Source of the DNA: JBMDXB01 sp048594975
GTDB taxonomy: Bacteria > Acidobacteriota > Vicinamibacteria > Vicinamibacterales > 2-12-FULL-66-21
Reading direction: 5' to 3'
Length of the DNA stretch: 22,800 nt
Assembly: GCA_048594975.1 (NCBI GenBank)
Contig: JBMDXQ010000063.1
Span: forward strand, 1 to 22,800
Part shown: positions 1 through 8,228 of the stretch, piece by piece
Layout of the letters: the number at the start of each line of letters is the position of its first letter
Numbering within the stretch: the stretch's first letter is position 1
The notes under the pieces: generated by a model
What the model saw: the letters and a program-made list of their open reading frames with translations, nothing else
Database searches by the model: none
Told to the model about the DNA's origin: nothing
Position numbers and translations under genes: made by a program

Positions 1-808
1 CGGCGGGGCCGCCCCGGCCGGGGGGCCCGGCCACGCCGGCCATGCGCCGCGCGGTCGGATCGTGCACGATGCCGCGCAGCATCTGCATGTCGGGGCCCTC
101 GCACGGCCAGCCGTAGCGCGTGCATCGCTCGGTCGGCGCGATGCGCGACTGCAGCGACGGGGCGGGGTTGAACCCGGTGTCCTTCATCCCGAGGGGCTCG
201 AAGATCCGCTCGCGCGCGAACTGATCGAGCGGCTTGCCGCTCACGCGCCGGACGATCTCGCCGAGCAGGAAGAAGTTGATGTCGCTGTAGACGAACCGCT
301 CGTTGGCCGCGGTCGCGGGCACTTCCTCCATCCCCAGGTCGATCGCCGTTTCGTATCCCACCCAGGCGTCGGCCAGGTCCACGTCCGGCCGGAGGCCGGA
401 CACGTGGGTCAGCAGGTGCCTGACGGTGATGTGCTCCTTGCCGTAGCGCTCGAACCCGGGGATGAAGGCGGAGACGCGGTCGTTCAGCCGGATGCGGCCC
501 TCCTCGACGAGGGCCATCACGCTCGTCGTCGTGGCCACGACCTTGGTGAGCGACGCGAGGTCGAAGATCGTGTCCTCGGTCATCGGCTCGACCGCCGGGA
601 GCAGCGCGCGGTTGCCGATCGCCTTCTTGTAGACGACCCGATCGCCGCGGCCGACGAGGACGACCGCACCGGGCAGCTGCTTCTGCTGGATGGCGTCGTT
701 GACGACGCGCCCGATACCCTCGAGGCGGTCGGCGTCGAGACGGGTGGATTGCGCGCCGAGGGACACCGCGGTCAGCACGAGGCAGAGAATGGCAACGAGG
801 GATTTCAT
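1..808 (-). CDS. Beta-lactamase-family serine hydrolase, secreted (3' end beyond window)
   Basis: This reading frame stays open to the window edge, so the C-terminus is missing. Residues 1-20 form a signal peptide (MKSLVAILCLVLTAVSLGAQ), which points to the periplasm or outside. The mature part matches the serine beta-lactamase/penicillin-binding-like fold (PF00144 type): S86-L-T-K89 supplies the nucleophile and general base of the SxxK motif, and Y174-S-D-I-N corresponds to the second YxN-type motif. The 'RHLLTHVSGL' segment between them is also characteristic. Members of this fold hydrolyse beta-lactams, esters or D-amino-acid peptides, and the substrate cannot be told from sequence. The gene lies 59 nt after the upstream lipoprotein stop on the same strand, with a weak GGGAA ribosome site about 8 nt before the ATG, so it is probably the third gene of the operon. 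Confidence 0.9.
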   Translation of the reverse strand, partial: MKSLVAILCLVLTAVSLGAQSTRLDADRLEGIGRVVNDAIQQKQLPGAVVLVGRGDRVVYKKAIGNRALLPAVEPMTEDTIFDLASLTKVVATTTSVMALVEEGRIRLNDRVSAFIPGFERYGKEHITVRHLLTHVSGLRPDVDLADAWVGYETAIDLGMEEVPATAANERFVYSDINFFLLGEIVRRVSGKPLDQFARERIFEPLGMKDTGFNPAPSLQSRIAPTERCTRYGWPCEGPDMQMLRGIVHDPTARRMAGVAGPPGRGGPA

Positions 809-867
809 GATTTGGTTCCCGCGGCACGCACGACGCGCCCGAGCATCGAGCGCCGGCCAGCATTGTT

Positions 868-2715
868 CTAGAAGAGGCGCGTGTCTGCCGTCATCCTACC
901 GCTCGTCGCCTCGCGGAAGAAACCTTCCCAGGCGCGGCGGATGCGATCGATCTGGTCGATTCGCAACGGCTCGGGGCTGCGGCCGCCGGTGACCATGAAG
1001 ATGAACGCCTGGCGGTGGACGGAGTCGGCGGCGCTCGGGTTGCGCTCGCCATGGACGGCAATGATGTCGTCGATTCGCACATCCCGCTTGGTGCCGCTGA
1101 AGGTGACGTTCACTCGTGGCGCGCTCTCGCGGCCGCTGGCGGGAGTGACATTGCTGGGGTTTTCGACGTAGAAGAACGGCAGAACCGCGGTCGGCGGGAC
1201 CAGTCCCATCAGGTACTGATCCACGAGGCTGTAGCGCTGGACGGCCGCGACGGTGCGGAAGGATCCGCCGCCCTGCTCTTCGATGTCGTTGCCTTCCATC
1301 ACGGACGCGTCGCTGTCCACGAAGAAGCTCCAGTGGGCGCCGTCCCGCCCGAGCAGCTGGTCCGAGCGCTGACGCTCGTGGTTCAGGAACTCGACGAACA
1401 CCAGCCAGCGATGGCCGACCTCCTGGCCCAGTACGCTGAGCGTGTTGTTCTCGCCCAGCCCCGGGATCCTCGCCGTCGGATCGTCCGGGAACCTGGTGAT
1501 GGCATCCATCATCGCCATGCTGCGCAGGCGGCCGGCGCTTCCGAATTCGCCGGCGAGATCGAACTGCGGCAGGCCGATCCCCTGGATCTCGTTCTTGACG
1601 GTCTGCTCGTACGCGAACATCCCCGGCTCGACGTAGGTGAGATCGGTCCACACCACCAGCTGATCGTAGTCGTCGGGGTGGGACCGGTAGAACGCCTTGG
1701 CCAACGCCACCGTGTCGACGTGGCCGCGCGCCGAGAAGCGCTCGCCGACCGCGCCCGCGCCGCCGCCGGTCGGCCCCTGCTCGCTGAGGTTCACCGGCGT
1801 GAAGATGCCGGTCCGGCCGGGCGAGACGCCGATGACGGCGTCGGCGAGGCCGAGCTGCAGGTACTTGAACTCGATGGTGCCGCCGGGCAACAGCGTCGTC
1901 TGCACCGTGACGGTACTGCTGGAATCGAAGCCGCGGACGGCGCACCAGGTGACGGTGTACTGGTCGGACGCCGCGTTCACGAAGATCCGGCCGTTGCCCG
2001 TCGTCGGGTCCAGATCGGCGAGAAACGGCGCGACGCGCGGCGGGCCGGTCAGCAGCCGCGGGACATTGCGATCGGTGCTCGCGCGGTCGCCCTCCTGGAA
2101 CGTGATGTTGCCGTCGGAATTGACGAACGCCTCCCGCTGGGTGGAACCGAAGAACGCGAAGTCGAACGCCAGCGGCGCCGCCGCGCTGTCGTCGTCGGTG
2201 AGCGTCAGGCGTGAGCCGAGCGACTGCCGGAACCCGGCGTCGATGCGAGTCACGTCGTAGCCCCCGGCGCCATTGCTCGAAAAGCGCAGGCCGACGTTCG
2301 ACAGATCCAGGATATTGGCCGGCAGGACGAGGTCGCCGGTGTCCTGGATGACGGCGATGTCGCCGACGTCGGCGTGGCGCGGCCCGGGCCGGCCGGACGC
2401 GGCCGGCGCCTCGAGCGCCGGCTGCGGGCCGCGTGCTGCGCGCCGCAGCTCCGCCTCGCGGTGCGTCCACAGGGCCTCGAGCACGCGCCAGCGCGCGTGG
2501 CGATCGACGACGGGACCACGCTTCGAGGGGACGACCGGTGCGGCCGCCGTTGCCGGCGCGTCGTCGGTCTCGATGGCGGTGAGACAGGGGTTCTGAGGTG
2601 CAGGGCCGGGGCCCGGCGTCGGGTTCCCATCGCCACTACCCTGGCCGCCCCCGTTACAGGCGCCGAGCAGCACGAGCCCCAGCAGGACGACGGTGCCGCG
2701 CGCGGTCGCCGGCAT
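868..2715 (-). CDS. Large lipoprotein with NIDO-like region and degenerate (Q)EVGH metalloprotease-like motif
   Basis: The product is 615 aa. The frame extends upstream to 2850, but the start at 2715 is preferred: it gives MPATARGTVVLLGLVLLGAC, an N-terminus with a lipobox (L17-G-A-C20), and it lies one nucleotide after the stop of the preceding gene (TAGGATG), which implies translational coupling. A Gly/Pro-rich linker follows the lipid-anchoring Cys. A central part with 'AFVNSDGNITFQEGD' and 'PRVAPFLADLDPTTG' resembles nidogen-type (NIDO) extracellular domains. The C-terminal part has Q431-E-V-G-H435-R-W where zinc metalloproteases have HExxH, then 'GAHWSFF', 'ASVMEGND' and 'VDQYLMGL', a motif order I associate with myxobacterial and acidobacterial secreted proteins of unknown function. 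The first zinc-ligand His is replaced by Gln, so catalysis is uncertain. The likely site is the outer membrane or cell surface. Confidence 0.85.
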   Translation of the reverse strand: MPATARGTVVLLGLVLLGACNGGGQGSGDGNPTPGPGPAPQNPCLTAIETDDAPATAAAPVVPSKRGPVVDRHARWRVLEALWTHREAELRRAARGPQPALEAPAASGRPGPRHADVGDIAVIQDTGDLVLPANILDLSNVGLRFSSNGAGGYDVTRIDAGFRQSLGSRLTLTDDDSAAAPLAFDFAFFGSTQREAFVNSDGNITFQEGDRASTDRNVPRLLTGPPRVAPFLADLDPTTGNGRIFVNAASDQYTVTWCAVRGFDSSSTVTVQTTLLPGGTIEFKYLQLGLADAVIGVSPGRTGIFTPVNLSEQGPTGGGAGAVGERFSARGHVDTVALAKAFYRSHPDDYDQLVVWTDLTYVEPGMFAYEQTVKNEIQGIGLPQFDLAGEFGSAGRLRSMAMMDAITRFPDDPTARIPGLGENNTLSVLGQEVGHRWLVFVEFLNHERQRSDQLLGRDGAHWSFFVDSDASVMEGNDIEEQGGGSFRTVAAVQRYSLVDQYLMGLVPPTAVLPFFYVENPSNVTPASGRESAPRVNVTFSGTKRDVRIDDIIAVHGERNPSAADSVHRQAFIFMVTGGRSPEPLRIDQIDRIRRAWEGFFREATSGRMTADTRLF

Positions 2716-2716
2716 C

Positions 2717-3640
2717 CTATTTCTTGACCAGCTGCTCGATGATCTTCTTCGCGTCGTCGAGCTCCTTCTCGACCTTGGGCGGGTTGGCGGCCACGAACTT
2801 CTCGAGATCCGCCCTGGCTTCGTCGAACTTGCTGGCTGCGAGGTAGGCACGGCCGCGGTAGTACAACAGCTGCGGCTCGTTCGGGAACTGGGCGATCAGC
2901 TTCGTCAGGAGATCGACGGCCTGAGGCGCCCGGTTCTCGTTGATGTGGTTGATGGCGACGTTGACGAAGACGAACGGGTCCTTCGCCTGGGTGATTTCGA
3001 CGGTGTCGAGGATCGCCGTGGCCTCCTCCTTCTGCCCGGCCGTCTGCAGCAGCTCGGCGAGCAGCAACTTGGTCTCGACGTTGGCCGGCTCCTTCTCGAG
3101 CGCGATCTTCACGTGCTCGATCGCCTTCGGCAGGTTGTTCTCGGCGGCGTAGGTGCGGCCGATGAAGTTGTGGAACTGGTGGACGGTCGGATACTTGGCG
3201 AGCAGGTCCTCGTAGATCTTGCGTGCCTCGGGGACGCGGCCGCTCTTGATGTGTTCGGCGGCGCGTTCCATTTCCTTGTTAATCTCCTCGCGCGGGTCCG
3301 GCGGCGCCGCGCGCATCGCCACCGACATCGTCGAAAAGCGCTGCCCCTCGCGCACCGTGGCGGACCGCTTCACCGTCTCGAGCCCGGCCTTGATGAAGTC
3401 GATGTTCCAGTCGCCGCTGGCCAGGCCGCCGAGCGCCCACTCGCCCTTCTTGTCGGTCTGGGTCTGGAACACCTCCGAGTCGCCAACCTTCACCGCGCGC
3501 ACTTCGACGTCGACAATCGGCTTGCCCGCCTCGTCGACCACCTTCCCGTTCATGCGGCCGTTGCCGCGGCTCTGCGCGGCGAGCGGCGCCGCGAGGCACA
3601 GGGCGGCGAGCAGCACCAAGAACGTTCGCAATGACCTCAT
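2717..3640 (-). CDS. Secreted carboxypeptidase-regulatory-like/TPR protein
   Basis: The product is 307 aa. Residues 1-22 (MRSLRTFLVLLAALCLAAPLAA) form a signal peptide. Residues about 27-105 look like a carboxypeptidase-regulatory-like beta-sandwich ('GKVVDEAGKPIVDVEVRAV', 'GEWALGGLASGDW'). Residues about 115-300 hold several tetratricopeptide repeats, including 'HVKIALEKEPANVETKLLLAE' and 'YYRGRAYLAASKFDEARADL', and the end is Lys-rich. TPRs are protein-interaction scaffolds, so this is probably a periplasmic adaptor rather than an enzyme. The start is well placed: AAGGAG at 3646-3651 lies 5 nt before the ATG. It is the first gene of the minus-strand operon and is followed after one nucleotide by the lipoprotein. 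Both the regulatory-like fold and the TPRs recur in other genes of the window, hinting at shared envelope functions. Confidence 0.9.
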   Translation of the reverse strand: MRSLRTFLVLLAALCLAAPLAAQSRGNGRMNGKVVDEAGKPIVDVEVRAVKVGDSEVFQTQTDKKGEWALGGLASGDWNIDFIKAGLETVKRSATVREGQRFSTMSVAMRAAPPDPREEINKEMERAAEHIKSGRVPEARKIYEDLLAKYPTVHQFHNFIGRTYAAENNLPKAIEHVKIALEKEPANVETKLLLAELLQTAGQKEEATAILDTVEITQAKDPFVFVNVAINHINENRAPQAVDLLTKLIAQFPNEPQLLYYRGRAYLAASKFDEARADLEKFVAANPPKVEKELDDAKKIIEQLVKK

Positions 3641-3671
3641 GATGACTCCTTACACCTCAAGAAATGACCTT

Positions 3672-3684
3672 CAGTGTAACACTG
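3672..3684. promoter_or_regulatory. Palindrome CAGTGTAACACTG, possible operator
   Basis: This is a perfect 6-1-6 palindrome 31 bp upstream of the start codon of the minus-strand TPR gene. On the minus strand it includes TACACT, a plausible -10 box. The location suits a repressor site for that operon, but no regulator can be assigned. Confidence 0.3.
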
Positions 3685-3705
3685 GCAATCCCTCTTCACG
3701 GATCG

Positions 3706-3747
3706 CTCATCCTGAATCCCTCATCCTGAATCCCTCATCCAGAATCC
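3706..3747. repeat. Three tandem 14-bp units (CTCATCCTGAATCC)
   Basis: The unit CTCATCCTGAATCC occurs at 3706-3719 and 3720-3733, and with one change (T to A) at 3734-3747. The 19 bases at 3702-3720 reappear exactly, in inverted orientation, at 16975-16993. These are the C-rich orientation of the GGATTCAGG word family also found at 3841-3910 and 16796-17022. Confidence 0.85.
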
Positions 3748-3840
3748 GTCAAGCGGCGTCGATGCTACGAGCGGAAGTACACTAGCTGAGCGTCGGCCTT
3801 GCCACGTCAGCTGTTCGGATTCGTGATCACGGGTGCCGGA

Positions 3841-3910
3841 AGGCGGATGCGGGATCAGGGATGCGGGTGCAGGGATTCAGGATCAGCGATCAGGGACTGG
3901 GGATTCGCCG
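3841..3910. repeat. G-rich GGATTCAGG-type word-repeat tract entering a coding region
   Basis: The tract is made of variants of GGGATCAGGGAT, GGGATTCAGGAT and GATCAGCGATCAGGGA. The 27 bases at 3870-3896 match the reverse complement of 16803-16829 with one mismatch. It crosses the predicted start of the first sulfatase-fold gene, so about the first 16 residues of that protein are encoded by repeat DNA. Confidence 0.8.
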
Positions 3911-6023
3911 TCTCGCGCTGCTCGGCGGCGTCGTGGCGGTGGTGCTCTTCATTTGGTGGTATCCGCTCGACCGCGGCGAGCGCGAGGCGCCGGCGTTCGC
4001 GCGGACGCCCGATCAGAACGTGCTCCTCGTGACGATCGACACGCTCCGCGCTGACGCGCTCGGCAGCTACGGCGGGCACGCCGCCACGCCGAACCTCGAC
4101 GCGCTCGCCCGCGACGGCGTCCGCTTCACGTTCGCCCACGCCCACGCGGTCGTGACGCTGCCGTCGCACGTGTCGATCCTCACCGGGCGCTACCCGTTCG
4201 AGCACCAGGTCCGCGACAACGCCGGGTTCCGCCTCGGCGAATCCGCAGAGACGCTCGCCGAGGCGGCGCGCGCGAAGGGGTTCGCGACCGGCGCGTTCGT
4301 CGGCGCCTTTCCCCTCGATCGTCAGTTCGGCCTGGCGCAGGGCTTCGACGCCTACGAGGATCTCGGCGGCCGCGAGGTGGCCCCGGCCGACTTCGCCTTC
4401 GTCGAGCGCCCGGCCGCCGAGGTCGTCGCGACCGCGCGCGCCTGGATCGAGCAGCAGCAGAAGCCGTGGCTGGCGTGGGTGCACGTGTTCGATCCGCACT
4501 CGCCCTACGCGCCGCCGGCCCCCTTCGACACGCGATACGCGAACGATCCGTACGCGGGCGAGGTCGCGTACACGGATTCCGCCCTCGGGCCCCTGCTCGA
4601 CCTGGCGCGGCGGTCGCGCCGGACGACGACCGTGATCGTGACGTCGGACCACGGGGAGGGGCTCGGCGATCACGGCGAGCCGACGCACGGCGTGTTCGCG
4701 TACGAGTCCACGCTGCGGATTCCGCTGATCGTCGCGCAGTTTCCCGCCGGCGGGTCATCCGCCGCTCCGCTCGCTGCCAGGGTCACGGACGCGACCAGCG
4801 ACCTGCCGGTCCGTCACGTCGACATCCTCCCGACGATCGCCGACCTGACCGGCATGGTCGTGGCCGCGGATCTGCCCGGCCGAACGCTCCTGTCGGCGAT
4901 GGCCGGCAGCGAACAGCAGCCGCGACCGGTGTACTTCGAAGCGATGACGGCCATGCTCAAGCGGGGCTGGGCGCCGCTGCGCGGCGTCATCGCGGGCCGC
5001 GACAAGTACATCGATCTGCCGCTGGAAGAGCTGTACGACCTGGCGGCGGATCCACGCGAGGAGCGAAACCTCGCCACCGCGAACGCGGAACGGGTACGCG
5101 GCCTGGCGGCGCGGCTCAGGGGTTTCGGGGCGACGCTTCCCGGCGACGAAGCGGCGGAGTCCGCCGAGGTGCGCGCCCGCCTGCAGTCGCTCGGGTATCT
5201 CTCCGGCTCGGCGCCGCGCAAGGCGCACTACACCGAAGAGGACGATCCCAAGCGATTGATCGACGTCGATCGCCTGATGATCCAGGGCATCGAGCTGCAC
5301 CGCGCCGGGCGCAGCGCGGAGTCGATGCAGGCATACCGGCAGGTGATCGCGCGCCGACCCGACATGCGCCTGGCCTACCGGCGGCTCGCCTACATCCAGT
5401 GGGAGGCGGGCGCCACGGCGGACGCGATTGCGACGCTGAGGGAAAGCCTCGCGAGAAACGGCGCGGACGTCGACAGCGAGGTTCGGCTCGGGACTTACCT
5501 CGCCGAGACGGGCGCGGTTGGCGAGGCGATTCCCATGCTGGAGCGCGTCGCGAAGGCTGCGCCGGACAACGTCGAGGGGCTGAACGCGCTGGGCATCGCC
5601 TACGCCCGCGGCGGACGGCCGGGCGACGCGCTCGCGACCTTCGAACGCATCCTGCAGGTCGATCCGCGAGACGCCTTCGCGCTCGAGAACGCAGGTACGG
5701 TCCACCTGCAGCGCGGCAACCGGCAGGCGGCGCGCGAGGCGTTCACGCGGGCGGTGGCCAGCGATCCGCGGTCGTCGCGGGCCCACGCCGGCCTCGGCGT
5801 CCTCGCGCTGCAGGCCAACGATCGACCCGCGGCGATCGAACACTGGCGCCGTGCCGTACAGCTCGACCCGCGCAACTTCGATGCGCTGTTCAACCTGGCG
5901 ACCGAGCTGGTGAACGCCGGCCGCAAGGACGAGGCGCGGCCGTACCTGGAGCAGTTCGTACGCACTGCCCCACCTACGCTCTACGGCCGCGACGTCGAGC
6001 GGATCCGCGGATTGCTGCGATGA
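3861..6023 (+). CDS. Membrane-anchored sulfatase-fold hydrolase with C-terminal TPRs (Thr-type), copy 1
   Basis: The product is 720 aa. Residues about 18-34 form a transmembrane anchor. Residues about 52-440 have the alkaline-phosphatase/sulfatase fold: 'VTID60TLRAD65' supplies metal ligands, 'T99-L-P-S-H103-V-S-I-L-T-G' aligns with the sulfatase C/S-x-P-S-R signature, and 'D263-H264-GEGLGDHGE' supplies further metal ligands. T99 replaces the Cys/Ser that is converted to formylglycine, so true sulfatase activity is doubtful; Thr nucleophiles occur in phosphodiesterase and phosphoethanolamine/phosphoglycerol transferase members of the superfamily. Residues about 465-720 are TPRs. The start is uncertain: ATG 3861 lies inside a repeat and is preceded directly by AGGG, and GTG 3867 is spaced better. 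The stop overlaps the next ATG (ATGA), which suggests coupling. Confidence 0.9.
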   Translation: MRVQGFRISDQGLGIRRLALLGGVVAVVLFIWWYPLDRGEREAPAFARTPDQNVLLVTIDTLRADALGSYGGHAATPNLDALARDGVRFTFAHAHAVVTLPSHVSILTGRYPFEHQVRDNAGFRLGESAETLAEAARAKGFATGAFVGAFPLDRQFGLAQGFDAYEDLGGREVAPADFAFVERPAAEVVATARAWIEQQQKPWLAWVHVFDPHSPYAPPAPFDTRYANDPYAGEVAYTDSALGPLLDLARRSRRTTTVIVTSDHGEGLGDHGEPTHGVFAYESTLRIPLIVAQFPAGGSSAAPLAARVTDATSDLPVRHVDILPTIADLTGMVVAADLPGRTLLSAMAGSEQQPRPVYFEAMTAMLKRGWAPLRGVIAGRDKYIDLPLEELYDLAADPREERNLATANAERVRGLAARLRGFGATLPGDEAAESAEVRARLQSLGYLSGSAPRKAHYTEEDDPKRLIDVDRLMIQGIELHRAGRSAESMQAYRQVIARRPDMRLAYRRLAYIQWEAGATADAIATLRESLARNGADVDSEVRLGTYLAETGAVGEAIPMLERVAKAAPDNVEGLNALGIAYARGGRPGDALATFERILQVDPRDAFALENAGTVHLQRGNRQAAREAFTRAVASDPRSSRAHAGLGVLALQANDRPAAIEHWRRAVQLDPRNFDALFNLATELVNAGRKDEARPYLEQFVRTAPPTLYGRDVERIRGLLR

Positions 6024-8188
6024 GAACGAGTGCCGAGGCGATGAGCACGAGAACCATCATCGCCGGTGTCATTTCCGTGATCCTCGTCGCGGTCGCCTTC
6101 CTGCTGATGCGTCGGCCCCCGGCGCCCGCCACCGCCGACGGCCCCATCGTGCTCATCTCGATCGACACGCTGCGCGCCGATCGGCTGCCGGTCTACGGCT
6201 ATACGGCGATACGCACGCCGCACGTCGACCGCCTCGCCGCGGACGGCGTCGTCTTCGACAACGCCTACTCGCACTCGCCGCAGACGCTGCCGGCGCACAC
6301 CTCGCTGCTCTCCGGCCGCCTTCCTTTCGAGCACGGCGTGCGCGACAACATCGGGTTCTCGGTGAAGCCCGGCGAACGATTCCTGCAGCACGCGCTGAAG
6401 GCACGCGGCTACGCGACCGCCGGGTTCGTCTCGACCTACGTGCTGCGCCGGCAGACGGGCATCGCCCAGGGATTCGATGCGTATGACGACGCGCTGCCGC
6501 CGGCCCCGGCAGAGCGGCCGCTCGGCGAGCTGCAGCGGCCGGGCGCGGACACCGTGGCCGCCGCGATCCGCTGGCTCGACGCGCAACCCTCGTCCAGGTT
6601 CCTGCTCTTCGTGCACATCTACGAGCCGCACGCGCCGTATGCGCCGCCGGCGCGCCTTGCCACGGCCGACCCGTACGATGGGGAGGTGCAGCACTCGGAC
6701 GAGATCGTCGGCGGGCTGCTCGAGCACCTGCGGACCAAGGGGCTGTACGACCGGGCGACGGTCGTACTCCTCTCCGATCACGGCGAGGGCCTCGGGGATC
6801 ATGGCGAGCAGGAGCACGGCATCTTCCTCTATCGCGAGACCATCCGCGTCCCGCTGGTGGTCAAGCTGCCGGCCTCGCGCGGCGCGGGGCGGCGCGTTGC
6901 CGCGCCGGTGCAGCACATCGATCTCGTGCCGACGCTGCTCGAGCTGACCGGTGAGGCGGCAGAGGGCGCGCCCGGCCGTTCGCTTCGGCCGGCGCTCGAC
7001 GACACGGCAGCGCTGCCCGGCGCGAGCATCTACGCGGAGGCGATGTCGCCCCGGTATCACTTCGGCTGGAGCGAGCTGTACGCGCTCACCGACGACCGCT
7101 ACCGCTTCGTGCGCGCGCCGCGCGACGAGCTGTACGACCTGCAGCAGGATCCGCAGGAGCACGCGTCGGTGGCCGGGGCGCGGCCGCAGGTCCGGGCCGC
7201 GATGCGTCGCGCGCTCGACGGCATCATCGCGAACGCCCCGGTCGACTCCCCCTCGGCCGTGTCCGCCGAGGAGCGGCAGAAGCTCGCGGCGCTGGGCTAC
7301 GTGGGCACGCAGACCGGCACCGCGCTGGAGCTCCCGGGCGATCGGTTGCCGGATCCGAAGGACAAGGTCGGCGTGCTTCGCATCTACAAGCGCGCGACGG
7401 ATCTCATGGGCGCGGGGAAGGTCGAGGAAGCGATCGCGCAGTATCGCCAGCTCCTGAGCAGCGAGCCCGCTATGACCGATGCCTGGCTGCAGCTCGCCGG
7501 CCTGTACAGCCGCCGCGGCCTCGCCGCCGAGGAGATCGCCGCCTACAGGGAAGCGATCGCGCGCAGCCCGAAGAATCCCGGCGCGCTCATCGGGATCGCG
7601 TCCGCGCTGCTCCGCATCGGCCGCGTGGAGGAGGCGCGCGCGCACGCCGGGCTCGCGGCAGCAGTGGCTCCGGCTGCCGCCCACGAGCTGCTGGCACGGA
7701 TCGCGCTGCGCCGCGGCGAGGCCGGGACGGCGCGCCGCGAGGCACAGCTCGCGGAAGATGCGGACCCGACGCTGCCCGCCCGCGCCTTCGTCGAAGGCGT
7801 CGTGCTGCACCAGCAGGGGCAGTTCGCTGCCGCCCTGCCGCACCTGCTCGAAGCGACGCGCCGGCTCGCCGGCCGCACCGAGCAGCTACCTGACGTCCAC
7901 TACCTCGCCGGCGACACGCTGGCTCGACTCGACCGCTACCCGGAAGCCGAGCGGATGTTCCAGCAGGAACTGCGCGCGTTTCCGTCGCACCTGCGGTCGC
8001 ACGCCGGACTGGCGATGCTTTACCGGGCGACCGGTCGACCTGCCGACTCAGACCGTGCGATCGACGAACTCGTCCGTAACGCCCCGACCGCCGAGGGCTA
8101 CGCCCTGGCCGCGGATCTGTGGAGGATGTTCGGGGAGGCTAGGAAAGCGGCCGCCGCAAAAGCCGAATCCCGCCGCCTGGCGAGGTAA
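6020..8188 (+). CDS. Membrane-anchored sulfatase-fold hydrolase with C-terminal TPRs (Thr-type), copy 2
   Basis: The product is 722 aa. The start at 6020 overlaps the stop of the previous gene (ATGA); a second in-frame ATG at 6041 is possible and would also keep the membrane anchor (residues about 13-30). The frame continues far upstream without a stop, but that part is the previous gene read out of frame. The sulfatase-fold domain spans about 42-420, with metal ligands D49 and D54 in 'ISIDTLRAD' and D253-H254 in 'LLSDHGEGLGDHGE'. The nucleophile position is T89 in 'T-L-P-A-H-T-S-L-L-S-G', not Cys or Ser. TPR-like helices fill about 450-720. It is clearly a paralogue of the preceding gene, with the same domain order and anchor. 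The substrate is unknown; a phospho- or sulfo-modified envelope or extracellular polymer is a reasonable inference. Confidence 0.92.
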   Translation: MRTSAEAMSTRTIIAGVISVILVAVAFLLMRRPPAPATADGPIVLISIDTLRADRLPVYGYTAIRTPHVDRLAADGVVFDNAYSHSPQTLPAHTSLLSGRLPFEHGVRDNIGFSVKPGERFLQHALKARGYATAGFVSTYVLRRQTGIAQGFDAYDDALPPAPAERPLGELQRPGADTVAAAIRWLDAQPSSRFLLFVHIYEPHAPYAPPARLATADPYDGEVQHSDEIVGGLLEHLRTKGLYDRATVVLLSDHGEGLGDHGEQEHGIFLYRETIRVPLVVKLPASRGAGRRVAAPVQHIDLVPTLLELTGEAAEGAPGRSLRPALDDTAALPGASIYAEAMSPRYHFGWSELYALTDDRYRFVRAPRDELYDLQQDPQEHASVAGARPQVRAAMRRALDGIIANAPVDSPSAVSAEERQKLAALGYVGTQTGTALELPGDRLPDPKDKVGVLRIYKRATDLMGAGKVEEAIAQYRQLLSSEPAMTDAWLQLAGLYSRRGLAAEEIAAYREAIARSPKNPGALIGIASALLRIGRVEEARAHAGLAAAVAPAAAHELLARIALRRGEAGTARREAQLAEDADPTLPARAFVEGVVLHQQGQFAAALPHLLEATRRLAGRTEQLPDVHYLAGDTLARLDRYPEAERMFQQELRAFPSHLRSHAGLAMLYRATGRPADSDRAIDELVRNAPTAEGYALAADLWRMFGEARKAAAAKAESRRLAR

Positions 8189-8228
8189 AATCACGTACTT
8201 GCGGCCACGGATTTCCGGGGGATCACCG

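Larger units (their letters stand above)
3641..3860. other. Divergent intergenic region with repeats
   Basis: This 220-bp region separates the minus-strand operon from the plus-strand cluster and should hold promoters for both. It contains a 13-bp palindrome at 3672-3684, three tandem 14-bp units at 3706-3747, and the beginning of a G-rich word-repeat tract near 3841. TACACT-like -10 boxes can be found on both strands, but no convincing -35 accompanies them, so no promoter is called. No gene is seen. Confidence 0.6.

Noticed and set aside
62..871. Plus-strand open frame opposite the serine hydrolase
   Set aside because: The minus strand gives a signal peptide, SxxK and YSD motifs; the plus-strand product has none.
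3697..3750. Possible CRISPR array from tandem 14-bp units
   Set aside because: The units are directly adjacent, with no spacers of regular length, and no cas gene is present.
4466..6019. Upstream extension of the second sulfatase-fold gene to give a 1240-residue protein
   Set aside because: The extension is the first sulfatase-fold gene read in the wrong frame and has no domain content; the ATGA overlap at 6020 is the natural start.
5981..7843. Minus-strand open frame of about 620 codons opposite the second sulfatase-fold gene (similar ones at 3855-4688 and 14723-16765)
   Set aside because: These are GC-driven antisense shadows with low-complexity Arg-rich translations; the sense frames have intact metal ligands and TPRs.
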